From positions 62,001-126,000 of the forward strand of contig JADDMT010000050.1 in assembly GCA_021401465.1 (NCBI GenBank): a DNA stretch of 64,000 bases. Reading direction: 5' to 3'. Of the stretch, positions 33,557-45,552 are shown one piece after another. The notes under the pieces were generated by a model that searched no databases, was not told the DNA's origin, and was given only the letters and a program-made list of their open reading frames with translations. The position numbers and the translations under genes were made by a program. The DNA comes from Teratosphaeria epicoccoides (taxonomy: Eukaryota > Ascomycota > Dothideomycetes > Mycosphaerellales > Teratosphaeriaceae). The stretch's first letter is position 1, and every line of letters starts with the position of its first letter.

Positions 33557-36500
33557 ATGAGCGTTGAAGTGGCACATGGTACTTTCCAGCCGCCCCGAGA
33601 CCAGAACGGCGGTCGTGGCCGTGATGACCCCATGCCATATCTTTCGCAGCAATATGCGCTGCCAATACTGAGACGGGATAGCAGCGACCACTTTCCGGAG
33701 AGCTCCACACCACGACCGGATAACACCCTCAGACGCAAGACTCCAAATGGAACTCTTCACGCAGGCTACGAGATTGGCTCTGTGGAGGACACTAATCCAC
33801 AGAAGCACCAATTATTATTCAACACGGGCATATCACTGCCCCAGCAGCATGCCGATCTTGCAATGACGGAGCGTACATTTCTGGAGCATCGAGGAGTGCA
33901 GCACAGTAATCAGACAGGATGGCAGGGCGGCTTCGCCTGGCCTGGCTCGCAATATGGACAGCCACACTCCATGCCGGTCATGGACTCGATGCTACAACAG
34001 ATGCCAATGTACGATCATTACAACGCACAACAGTATTACAACCAGACTGTGCCAAGCGTGATCCAGCCATCTCTCCAGTACTTGGGTCCGACCGCGTCCG
34101 GAGGCCAGGGCGCGGGTCCCTACGGTCCGTACTGGCATGATGGGACTTACGTGCCCTATCGACCAGCCGCGTTGCGTGACCCACGTTTCTATCACCAGCC
34201 ATCTTACAACTACCAAAGGTCGTTGCCCAGCTCACAACTTGCGCATCAAGGTCAATTGTGGAATCAACGATACGCCACGCCACAGAACAGCCCCTGGCCG
34301 CTGAGCCCAGGCTATGTCGTGCCGACTCCACCTGTTGCTCCACATAATGGGCCCTACGCATCGCCCTTTTCTGGTGTGCCATCAAGTGCATACGGGTCTA
34401 ATTATTCAAGCACGCCTTTGGATCCGAACCTGTGGTTGGATCCAACTAACAACCAGCTGGACGTCGACTCTGAGTTCGGCTCATCCTCGCCACATGGACA
34501 GCAACGAGACAAGACATTCCAATGGGCTTTGCAGCAATATCGGGAGCTGCTAGCATTTATCCACCACAATAGACGACAGCAACTCCATAGCCGACCGGGT
34601 CATGGCATTCACCGTCCGACCTTCTACCCGAAGCCACCCAGACCAGCTTCAGAATCAATTTTCGACGCAAACAACCATAGAGCCACTGGACAAGGTACTG
34701 ACTCCGGCTGGACTGGGTCCCGTGATGTGGTAGCATCTCGCGGCAGCCTTGATGACAGCGTCCTCCAGGACAAGCCTGCAGCAGTGGCTTCTCTGTGGTC
34801 GCCAAGTGGCGTGCAATTCCGAGATAACCAGTATCAGAGACGAGCATCGCACGACCAATGGGCATATCAAGCACCAGGTGCAGCGGATCCATTGCGAACT
34901 CTCCGGCGCTCTTCGGGAGTCTCGGTGTCCACAATTGTTTCTCAGCCCCCTGCTGATGATTCTCCTCATTCGCGGGCGCGCCTAGCGCTTCATTACATGA
35001 CCACGCTCTGTCAAGCTTCGGATTGGAAGTGGACTGATGGCCTGCTATTGGGTGGATGCCTCGCGTACGGTCTATCAGACTACCACAAGGCGTTGAGGTG
35101 GTATCACAGGGTGTTGAATACCGAAAAGGACCATCTCGAAGCCACATCAAACATGGCGGCTACGTTGTTGGCGTTGGGCAGGAGGCAGGAAGCAGAGCAA
35201 AATTGGATGAAGGTCGTCAAGGTGGCGCCAAATCATTTCGAGGCTGTGGAACACCTTGTGGGATTGCTCTGTAACGAGCACCGTAGTGGCGATGCCATCC
35301 GCATCATCGAATATGTGGAGAGATCACTGCGACAATCGAGGGTCAACGATCAACGCTTGAAAGTCAACGACAAGCACAGTGAATGCTCGTCATCTACTGC
35401 TAGCCGGTCGCCATGTCGATCCGATGCTTCCGACAAGCCCTCCTACGATTTCGACGCTGATGTCGAAAGCGCATTTGACTGGAAGGACAACCCGGCGTCT
35501 TCAGAGCCGGGTTTCGGCTCAAGCGGCTTCGCGATCGCTGGAGTTGACAATGGCAGGATTCTGGCGCTCATTCATGCCAAGGGCAACATGTTGTATGGAA
35601 TAGGTGACAATGCTGGTGCTGCCAAGGCATTCGAAGATGCTGTGCTCATTGCCGCTGGAAGGAGACACAAAGGCATCCAGCATCTGGTCACGCATATACT
35701 GACGGTGGTCTCGACCAGCATGCATCCGGGACAGCATCGTGGGACACCGAATCTCTCACCGGACCCGATTCTACTGGCTCCGGAGCAGGCTTTGGCTACG
35801 GCCAAGCTTTGCTTTCCGCAGTCCGGAGAACTGCCTGGTTTGCAGTATGTCGCTGGTGCTCCGCAAAGCCTAGCAAGAAGGGCTGTTATCTCGACAACCA
35901 GCAACTCGTTGCTGTCGCTAGCCAAGATCTTTCAAGATGGCATGTCGAACAACAGCCGTGCTGCGGGCATTACGCCTCTTGCATGTGGCGTGCGTGATAT
36001 CTTAGCCTTGTACTACCTTTCTCTTGCACTGCAGCCGAGTCCGTCGACCGCCAATAATGTCGGTATCTTGCTTGCTAGTGTACAACAAGCTGCTGTGTCT
36101 GCACCGACAAATCAACAGCAGCATAGGATGGATATTCCAGGTGTCATTCCAGGGAGTGGGATCGCACTGGCCTTGCAATATTACAATTACGGACTTCAGC
36201 TCGACTCAACGCATGCTCACTTGTACACCAATCTTGGCAGCCTCCTTAAAGATATTGGACAACTGGACGCTGCCATCCAGATGTATGAGCGTGCGGTCAA
36301 ATGCGACGGCAAGTTTGACATCGCGTTGGCTAACTTGGCGAATGCTGTCAAGGACAAGAGCAGGATCAGCGATGCCATAGGATTTTACAAGAGAGCTGTA
36401 GAGGTGAATCCAGACTTCGCAGAGGCGGTTTGTGGGCTTGCGAATGCTCTAAACTCCGTCTGTAGTTGGACGTCCAGGGGGGGTATTGCCGACGACGGCG

Positions 36501-38469
36501 GGAAGCGAGATCGCTGGCATGTTGATGCAAATGGCATGCTGCTGGATGCTAGTCAGCCCGGCGCCGCCAGCTCTGGCTGGATCAAGAGGGTCGTCGATAT
36601 CGTCGAGAAGCAACTACTAGAAGGAGAGAATTGGGGTGCCGGGACACTGACACCAGGTGTGATTGAAGATCTCACACAGCAAATGATCATCCTCGACGGC
36701 AGTGTCGGAGATGTCAACGAGAGGGAGCACAGTCTCCGCAAAACGTTGCAAAAGTGGGCGGGTCAGAAGTGGGAAGGTGCGCGCGTGACGAGGTTGGTCG
36801 AGCGTGCTGTGAGGCGCATTGCCTGGCACTGGTATCGTGACACTTATGTCAAGAAGAAGACCCGAGCTCCTTCCAGCTACAATCGGCCACAGCTACCGAT
36901 TGCGCTGACGATGCCCACGGCGCCGACAGTCCTGCCATTCCACACCTTTACTTGCCCTATGTCGGCAAAGCAGATTCGACTGATCTCGCAGCGTAATGCG
37001 TTGCGCATCTCTGTATCGGCCTTGCGTGCTCCGTGGTTGCCCAAGCAGGTGTACCCACCACCAAAGCCGCCCAGTCCAGTATTGAACATCGGCTACCTTT
37101 CGTCCGATTTTAACAACCACCCGCTTGCGCATCTTATGCAATCGGTCTTTGGACTGCACGATGTCACTCGTGTCAGAGCATTCTGCTACGCCACGACTGC
37201 AAGCGATAACTCGTCCCACCGGAAGCAAATCGAATTCGAGGCTCCTGTCTTCAAAGATGTCAGCACTTGGACGACGGAGCGGCTTGTGAATCAAATCGTG
37301 CAAGATAACATCCATGTACTTGTCAACCTGAATGGCTACACGAGAGGCGCACGAAACGAGGTGTTTGCCGCACGACCTGCGCCAATTCAAATGTCGTTTA
37401 TGGGCTTCGCTGGCACGCTAGGCGCTGAGTGGTGCGACTACCTGCTCGCCGATGATACTGCCGTGCCTCCCGACACCCTTAGACCGTGGCGAAGGAACAT
37501 CGATCTTGAGGATCAAATGGTCGACGAGACATGTGGTGGCGAGAATAAGGATTGGGTGTACGGCGAGAATATCATCTATTGCCGCGATACCTTCTTTTGC
37601 TGCGATCATAAGCAGAGTGCACCAAACGCCAAGGAGACGCGGAAGAGCTGGGATGAGGAGCTGGAGGAGAGGTGGCGGATGCGGAAGGAGCTTTTTCCAC
37701 AAATATCCGACGACACTATCATCTTTGGCAACTTCAATCAGCTCTACAAGGTAATATGCGGACTAAGGTCGAGGCCATTACTGCTCTTGACTGACCTTAA
37801 TATTAGATTGAACCCACCACATTCCGTACCTGGCTCCGCATTTTGGCTCATGTGCCAAAATCTATCCTCTGGCTCCTTCGTTTCCCGGATCTTGGCGAGT
37901 CACATTTACTGGCGACTGCGCGTCTTTGGGCTGGCCAAGATGTCGCTTCTCGTGTCATTTTCACGGACGTCGCACCGAAACATCTGCACATTTCTCGCGC
38001 CAGGGTCTGCGACATGGTGCTCGACACTGCTGAGTGCAACGCGCACACGACAGCTGCAGATGTGCTGTGGAGCGGCACGCCGTTGTTGACATTGCCCAGG
38101 TACTCATACAAGATGTGCAGTCGCATGGCTGCGAGTATCCTCAAAGGTGCACTTCCTAAGGGCGAGGAAGGCGCTCGGGCTGCAAAGGAACTGATAGCAG
38201 CAAGTGAGGATGACTACGAAGAGAAAACGGTGGCGCTTGCAAGGTCGTTGGTATACACGCATGGGTGTAGAGGTCGAGGAGAAGGGAGACTCATGGATCT
38301 CCGGAAAATGCTGTTCCATGCACGGTGGTCAAGTGCACTGTTCGACACCAAGCGGTGGGTCAGCGATCTCGAGGACGCGTACGAGGTCTCCTGGACGCGC
38401 TACGTCAAAGGGGAGGGGGGCGACATCTGGCTGGACAAAATACGCCAGGGAAGTAGCAGGGATTGGTAG
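33557..38469 (+). CDS. ogt: O-GlcNAc transferase (GT41) with TPR repeats
   Basis: Exons 33557-37750 and 37807-38469 encode 1618 residues; the intron is 56 bp (GTAATA to ATATTAG). The start has a good context (GCCACCATGA). Residues 1-480 are Gln/Tyr/Pro-rich and disordered. TPR units occur at about 480-590 (DYHKALRWYHRVLN, RRQEAEQNWMKVV) and 870-970 (AHLYTNLGSLLKDIGQLDAA, NLANAVKDKSRISDAI). The GT41 catalytic half starts near 1175 with LNIGYLSSDFNNHPLAHLMQ, whose His matches the general region of the human OGT active-site His. It continues PIQMSFMGFAGTLGAEWCDY. The exon join forms FNQLYK-IEPTTFRTW, matching the human block containing the UDP-GlcNAc-binding Lys, followed by CNAHTTAADVLWSGTP. 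The expected activity is Ser/Thr O-GlcNAc transfer in the nucleocytoplasm. An acidic, charged insert (WDEELEERWRMRKE) sits before that motif. Confidence 0.94.
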
Positions 38470-41400
38470 GCCGTTGATGTGAGCTGGTCGGCACGCCGCG
38501 GTGTTTGTCTGCACGATGCAGATGGCTCGCGCTCGTCTAGAAGGTTTATCATAGGCGAATTAGCGACGGCGTTGTGGGGCATCTTTGCGATATATATTGG
38601 TCGTGGAGGCTGGAACTAAGACATCGTCCCAATGCATTGGATCCACAGTGGGCTTACTTGGGTGTCGTATAAGTGACGATGCGCTGGCGGTGTGTAGCCC
38701 GATGGAATATCGGCCGAGGAACGCCATGACTTGGGTGATCTGAGAGTATATCAAGTCTCTACTATGCCGATACCCTGAGTATCAACCGAGACACACGAGT
38801 CGCGTTGCCCAAAAATAGGGCTTCTCGAGCTCAGGGCGTTCTCAGCAACGCGAGATTCCCGATCTGAACTTGGTCCAGGTCGAGGCCGTGTTGGAAGTTT
38901 ATGAAGTCGCAATGAGGCGCTTAACCTTTCCCTGAGGTGGACAACTCTGCTCCGTGCACACGCTGCATGTCTCAGAAATTCCCCGCGGGCTTCGTATGTG
39001 CGCAGAAGGTTGACTTCATCACTGCGTGTGATGGAACCTAACCTTACAGTCGGTAGTCAGTGACGAGCGTGGTTGTCGTCAATTAATGAGATCTCATCGT
39101 ATTACGCACATATGAAGATCCGGCGTCAAGTCGCCGGCGACAGTCCAAAAATACAGCTGTCGCCGACTCAGTCGCCACGCAAATGAAGATTCGCTCGTGG
39201 CTTTCCGTAAATAAATGACTCGCTGTGCAGTCACCGCAGCCCCTCCATAATGAAAATACTACGAACTCGGCTTGACGGAGCGGGTCTAGGTAGGGAGCCA
39301 GGGTTTTGTCTGATATCCTGGATTGTCTGGACATGTTCGGTGACCTGAAGGAAGGCGCCCCATCCACGGCAGATGAGCCGTGACGGATCGAGTGGAGCGC
39401 AGGTTGGTTTCAGATCATCTCCGGCGCAGCGTTTTATGTCAAAACCTGCTCATCAGTAGAGCATTGCAAGATACATCCCGCGAATTGTTACGTGACCTGG
39501 CAAGGGTAATTCAGTACCTCGGCTTGAGCGAGGCATGCTTGAGATTGCATGCATGCCAGGGTCGATCCGGCGCCCGTCATCGTCCGTGCCCCGATCAGCC
39601 GGGTATGTTCCAAATACCAGCACGAGAAGGTTGCACAGCAACTGGGGAGAGTGGTTTCATGGTCGCGGGAGCGAGCCGACGGACAGTAAAGCTTCATTCG
39701 CCATCATGTGGTATTGCCGTCGCAAGGTGCCGCCCATATTGCAGCTTCGGATTTCAAGTCTGAGGCAATTGTGATATCCAAAGTCATTGCTCGCAGAGAA
39801 CCTCTGGATGATTTGCAATGTGACATCTGATCCAACACTCCACTCGACATTCGCATGTACGTCGTTCGTTATTAGCAATCAACGGTTTAATCCTTGATGC
39901 CCAGTGGGGAAATCTGTGAGCTCAAGTGGTCCCAAGGCCCACTTTACAGAGACTCCACAGTCCTTGAATAATTTCATGCCGGGTTGTCACACTGTGTCCC
40001 TCCACCGTTCCAGTCCATGGTCGTTCGGAAGCCAAGCCGACCGTTTGGTCGATGCGAAAACGTTGTGGAGGATGTGCCGCCCAGCGGCGTGCCCGTCAAC
40101 GTTCCAGCAGGGTTGTTCGATGATGATGTTCACAGATAGACTAGTTGACGTCGTGGGAGTGGCACTCGCGACCGTGTCAGCTGCAGACGATCGAGATCGA
40201 GGTCAGGATCTAGCAGACGCAGTCATATGCGGCTGAAAGATGACGGGGCTCCGCGGCGAGTCGGCTCGCGCACGAGTGCAGGACAAGGTTTGGATCTGGT
40301 TTTGGCATCGGCGCAACCACCGGCAGAACCATGGATCACATCGCTGCGAGGTAGCTAGGTCAGAATGGTGGTGTCGTTCTTTTTTCTATTGTAATGAATA
40401 TTTAGCGAGACGAAAGAAGGCGGCCACATGGCGGCAGGCGGACGTTGGAAGAAACCGGGTGATTGCCCTTCGGCTCCTTGCGCACACCAGTCATTTCTGG
40501 CAAATGCAGAATACTCGTCGCAAAAGATGGCACAGCATGAATGACAGCGTCTGGTGCACTTGGCGCGGCTGTTGGGTCTCAGATTGGGACCCGGGTCTGT
40601 GGGCGTCCGTTGGAAACGATCGCACGCAGATGCGTGGGCGCTTGTCCGAAAGAAGGGGCGTTCTCGCTAAAATCTGCAGATCACTGGCTCATCAACGGCG
40701 CTTGACACGGGAGGTGATCTTACAGCAGGTCGATCTTCCGTGCCCGCCGCGTTGCAGGAACGGCTCGCGATAGCGCGAAGACGAGAGTTCGCCAATGACT
40801 CGTTACTTTCCGCACGCGAACTCATGCCCACTCGACTCGACGTATTCTTATTGGGACGGCCAACAAAGCAGAAGCAGGAGAGGTCGGCGTGATGCATTGG
40901 ATGTGGCCTCGTGGTGACATTCACATGCTGACTGTCGTGGGTCGTGGGTACGGAGTCGGATCGACGTGGGATGGGAAAGGTGTGATCATGTCTTGTCTCA
41001 GGATGACGCTGGGTATCCAGGGGATCCGGGCTGACGTCCACCAACCAAAAGGCAAGGGCTCGAGGGAGAGAAGAAGCATCTGTCAACCAGGACGCCAAGG
41101 CCTGGCGCGACTCGTGCATGGATCATGATTAATATGGTGTGCGGGAACGAGGCCGGTCGATCTATTATGGCCGATTCTCGGCTACGTACGTGATGTATAT
41201 GTATGTGCTTGACTCTGGAGATTGAGATGTTCGTCACGCTCATGTCAGTAGTGCGCTGCCTCGATCTGGGAAAGCGCTCCCCGATCCTGTGGCTCCTGCC
41301 TGCTGGCGCTCTTGCCTACTCGAGCCGAGCAGCAGCTGTGGAATTTGAAATCGATCCCTGACGGCGGGCCGAGGCTGTGGAGAAGACAACGGTGCTCCCT

Positions 41401-42780
41401 GTCGCCATGCGCACTTCACCAAACCTCAGAGTTGGAGAGTCACAACCAGAACTCGATCATTGGCTGCCGGAATGCGCCTCATCCCCTGATGGCAACTTTT
41501 GTTGGGCCGCGCGGTGCAGTAACGGACCGACGCATCAGCGTTGTCATCGTGTCCTGGTACAGTCGCACCATACCCGCTGCATGACAACGCCTGCCGCGCC
41601 TAACTACCAACAAGCAAGCTCGCAGACGAGCGAACTTCGTCGTCGTGCGGCACGCTCACGCCCGGCTGTCCACATTCAGCTTGCGTGGCGCAGCCTGGGT
41701 TTGGAAGCCGAGATTGTTCAGATGTCAGATCCCATGAGCTCTGTCAAACGTCTTCATCGCCCGGTACAAAAGCATATCTATAAAGAGCATCTCGGCGGCA
41801 ACGGCGCCTGGCGTCTGAGTATAAAGCCGGGTTCGCCTTGAGGCCATGCCGCTGTAATTGCACGTTGAAATGTTCGTGTCGGAGAGGTGGGCTTCGGTCC
41901 AGATGCTACTGAACGACCTGTGAAGTCTTCACCAGTCCAATTGCGGCGCTGAATGTCCAATAGCGAATCAACACGCAGGTCAAGACGCAGCGGCGATTGC
42001 CAGACCCTTCGTAGCCTGGGTCTGCCGTTCTGACCATCGACTCGCCGTGAGGATCATTGGAATCGATCCACAGGAGCGGCGTGACGGAGTCGGCGTCAAG
42101 AAAGCATCTGTGCCTTCGCTTGACCCCCTGCTTCTGAACCCTGCCTTGCGTGTTTGGGCCGTGCGAGGTGCCGGGAACGCCCTAGCATGAAAGCAACTAC
42201 CCACTCCGCTGGGACTGCTGCAGCGTTGGTACGAGGTAGCTATATGATGAAACTCTACTGGCAGCGACTACGGCTGTTCCTCGAGTTCGCACACCCGATC
42301 GCTTTTGCATCCTGCTCAAGATTCGCTGCCGACCGCCGCGATCATCCGCAGCGTCGCTTGTGTGGCCGACCGTTCGATTCCTGGGCCCCGCCTCAACTTT
42401 AACTTCGGACTAACCGTCGTGGAATAATTGGACCAAAAGCACTCGGAAGCCGACCAAACCCAATCTAAATTGTCGCTGCTAGCTGCTCGCAGAGCCAGAC
42501 GATACCTCCACAACCGTCGCGGCAGTAGTAGTGGATATATCCCACACCTAGGCCCGCGGCTTGCTCACCATCAACGGCATTTTGTCTCTTCCTACAACTG
42601 CTTCGCTGACGACTCAACGGCCCAACGGCTTCAGCTCACAACACACAGGTCAGTTGCCACCGCGTGCTGGTTGCGGCAGCGTTCGTGTATATCGCCTCCA
42701 TGCCAATTATGGTGCGTAGCGGCAATCGCTAACAGCAGACAGTGTCACTGCCATTGGAGCGCTGTCAGTGAAGCATCGAG
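38470..42780. other. Gene-free 4.3-kb region upstream of flbD
   Basis: No convincing gene on either strand. The longest frames (for example 40240-40773 on plus) lack domains and protein-like composition. A short GC palindrome, GTCGCCGGCGAC, lies at 39130-39141. The length suggests an extended flbD promoter and 5' leader, by analogy with other fungal developmental regulators; this is inference. Confidence 0.5.
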
Positions 42781-43980
42781 ATGCCTCAGCACAAGAGGGG
42801 CCCTTGGTCGCAATCCGAGGACCAGTATCTGCTCCATTTGGTCAGCCTGCATGGCGCTCACAACTGGGTTCGCATCTCGGCAACGATGCAAACAAGGTCG
42901 CCTAAGCAGTGCCGAGAGCGTTTTCATCAGAATCTCAAGCCCAACCTCAATCATGATCCCATCACACCAGAGGAAGGAATCTTGATCGAGCAAATGGTGG
43001 CGGAGATGGGGAAACGATGGGCCGAGATTGCCAGGCGACTTCGCGGACGAAGTGACAACGCCGTCAAGAATTGGTGGAATGGAGGAATGAACCGCCGTCG
43101 CAGAAGCAACAATCCCAGGCGTGCCGATGCGGAAGCCCGACAGCAGCAAGCCGCGAACAGTGCGCGGCAGAATTTGCCTCCACCAACTCATCACCACTCG
43201 CTGCCGCCGAACGTGCAGCAGCACGCACCACCACCACCACCACCACCACCACCTCAATTTTTCGGTCAGCACATCTATCCTGTACATCACTTTCCTCAGC
43301 AGATTAGCGTCCCTTCTAATGTTGGACCAATGTACCATCGTCATTCGGGGCTGATCGAGACCCCTCTACCATCCCCGTCAGCATTTTCGCAGTTCTCCGC
43401 GGACGGAGCGCCGTCTTTGATCTCTGACAACTCATCGCTGTCCGGACGCTCCCCGCACCACGGGCCTTCTCCGATTGAGCTACCACCTTTGGCCGGAGCC
43501 GCATCAGGCCACCGCGATGATCGTAGGCCATCCGCCTCAATGCACCGACTGAGCGTGCCGGGATCTATCCCACTTGAGGGCGACTACCACATGCCCAGTG
43601 GAATGGCCATGAAGCATGACCAGCCATCTTTGCAACCACCATTCATGCCTCACCAGCAGCAGCACTTCCAACAATTTGCGCCTCCGCAACACTTTCTCCC
43701 ATCGCAAGCACGGCCCATGATGACACATATGCAACCACCGCCATTCCATCCACAGCAGCAAATGACGCCGACCGTCTTGGTGAGATCGCAACCGCCTGCG
43801 ACTCCTGCCCCGCTGCAACTTCCGAGCATCTCCAACCTGGCCATGTCGTCCAACAACATGCAGGCTGCACCAGCTGGCTACCACATCGATCCGGCTTTGA
43901 ACGGCTCATCAATGCCGCCGGTGCCATCTCCGGAAGACTCCCCGAAGGATAAAATGAGCTTGTCTAACCTCACACACTGA
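42781..43980 (+). CDS. flbD: Myb-type conidiation regulator FlbD
   Basis: A single exon of 399 residues. Two tandem Myb repeats sit at the N-terminus. The first is at about residues 5-53 (RGPWSQSEDQYLL through RSPKQCRERFHQNLKP) and the second at about 56-108 (ITPEEGILIEQMV through GRSDNAVKNWWNGGMNRR). The Myb part matches the Aspergillus FlbD DNA-binding domain closely, including the diagnostic SPKQCRERFHQNLKP. The rest is Pro/Gln/His-rich, with a run of nine prolines coded by a CCA microsatellite around 43223-43252, then PPFMPHQQQHFQQF. FlbD is an upstream activator in the fluffy pathway leading to brlA in Aspergillus. Dothideomycete wiring may differ. It is somewhat longer than the Aspergillus protein because of the low-complexity tail. 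Confidence 0.93.
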   Translation: MPQHKRGPWSQSEDQYLLHLVSLHGAHNWVRISATMQTRSPKQCRERFHQNLKPNLNHDPITPEEGILIEQMVAEMGKRWAEIARRLRGRSDNAVKNWWNGGMNRRRRSNNPRRADAEARQQQAANSARQNLPPPTHHHSLPPNVQQHAPPPPPPPPPQFFGQHIYPVHHFPQQISVPSNVGPMYHRHSGLIETPLPSPSAFSQFSADGAPSLISDNSSLSGRSPHHGPSPIELPPLAGAASGHRDDRRPSASMHRLSVPGSIPLEGDYHMPSGMAMKHDQPSLQPPFMPHQQQHFQQFAPPQHFLPSQARPMMTHMQPPPFHPQQQMTPTVLVRSQPPATPAPLQLPSISNLAMSSNNMQAAPAGYHIDPALNGSSMPPVPSPEDSPKDKMSLSNLTH

Positions 43981-45552
43981 TGGAAATGAAATTGGCGCTG
44001 CATTTATAGCTGCACCCATACCGTACGACTGTGGATGTTTTCATTTGTTGAGTAACGAAACAACGACAGGAGTATGCGCCAGTCGCGCAGGTGATAATTC
44101 TATATACCCATTTTCAGTTGGTATCACGCGTTCGAGCGATTGCATTCCAGTACAGCCGACAGCGGCTTCTTCATCTTCAAGGTGGAAGGCATTATTTTGG
44201 GCATAGCAGCCTGGCTTGGCCTCTTACAGGAACGATAGAATATCATGCGACTTCAACATTCTTCTCAGTCCAGCATGTGTCTATCCTCACGGCTCAAGAT
44301 CTACCTACTCTATTCTCTCAAACGGGGTACCTCACACAAGCACACCTACTACTTCTCAAGGACTTCCTGAGCTCCTGTGCTATGCTGTCCCGCTGTCTGG
44401 GCGCAGGAAATTACGCTGGATGCTAGAGCAACGTTGCCGTGAGCTCTCGAGATCCGGCGCCTCGAGATTGTTTGTCGACATAGATAGGTCATGGGCACAC
44501 AAACCTCTGGTCCTCAACCCGTTCGAACGGTCAAGGCTGAAACATTGCATTTAGAGTTTGAGATCTGATCTTCATAAGCGAGCTAGCAATCCCATAATTG
44601 GTCGATTGGCCGAAGCAGTTGAGCCTTCAATTGGTAGCGCATCTTCCTGCGTCGCTGCCGAACCGCACACGTTGAGAAGCTTCAGGGGGCCTTCTGGCGC
44701 GCGGATGCGGTCGCTCGAGCCTTGGGTGCTTGGAGGAGGTGTACTCGAAGACGTGGCACTCGGAGAGCGGTGGATCAGTTCTGATTGCGTTCTTGGTGCG
44801 CGCCTCTCGTCTGCGTTTCCGTCGGTGAGAGTCAGACATCGGCAGAGTGGCGCGCTCTGGAAGGAAGAAATTGCCCTCGCAGTCAGGTCCGAAACAGGTT
44901 GAACTCCGTCACCAGTCTTCCTTTGCCTTGGTTAGCTCGCCGGTAGGGTCGTGGTTGGTCGGTAGGCGACTCTCCACCGCTTGCCATGCTTTGTATGACG
45001 GCAGGTTCACAGACGGGCAAATGACACGCTCGCCGCCGTCAGTCGCAGTGAGTTCAATCGGCAATCTGACCGTACAGGTTCACCATATTCACTATTGCTT
45101 CGAATCTTGTGAGAGTCGGAATGCTCCGAATTGCAGTGACCTCCTTATCGGCTCGTACCGGTCGGAAGATGACGACGTCAATCAGTTCTCACCACACGCG
45201 GTCAATTGCATTGCCTACTCAGTAACATGACTTGAACGATTGATTTTGTTACATTGTACAGCTTTGGATGTAAAGATTGCTATAATTTGTGAGCTTGCGT
45301 CTTGCGCCATAATTTGTGAGCTTGCTTCTTGCGCCATAATTTGTGAGCTTGCTTCTTGCGCCCTTTACAGCCGCATCAAGATCGGTCTAGCTCGCGGACG
45401 CTCATCGCCATCAGGTCTACTATTTCTGTACTCCCAAGTCAGAAGCGTTGCGGCTGTCGTCACCTGACCACCACCAAGTAGGCTAGGACTCGACCCACTG
45501 CCTGCGAGAGGTGCTGTCGTGGACCGGCCTGACTGAGGGCGCTTCACAACGA
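43981..45552. other. Intergenic region, flbD to MTC6
   Basis: About 1.6 kb without a clear gene. It includes a perfect-to-near-perfect 27-bp triplicate at 45282-45362. An additional 5' exon of MTC6 encoding a signal peptide could lie near its right end but was not identified. Confidence 0.45.
45282..45362. repeat. 27-bp unit in three tandem copies
   Basis: Units 45282-45308, 45309-45335 and 45336-45362, each starting ATAATTTGTGAGC. Copy 1 differs from copies 2 and 3 at one base. Because 27 is a multiple of three, the repeat creates an open frame with repeated peptides; that frame is not considered a gene. Confidence 0.95.

Noticed and set aside
45240..45467. 75-codon frame encoding repeated hydrophobic peptides
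   Set aside because: It is created by the 27-bp tandem triplicate, whose unit is divisible by three; there is no other evidence of coding.
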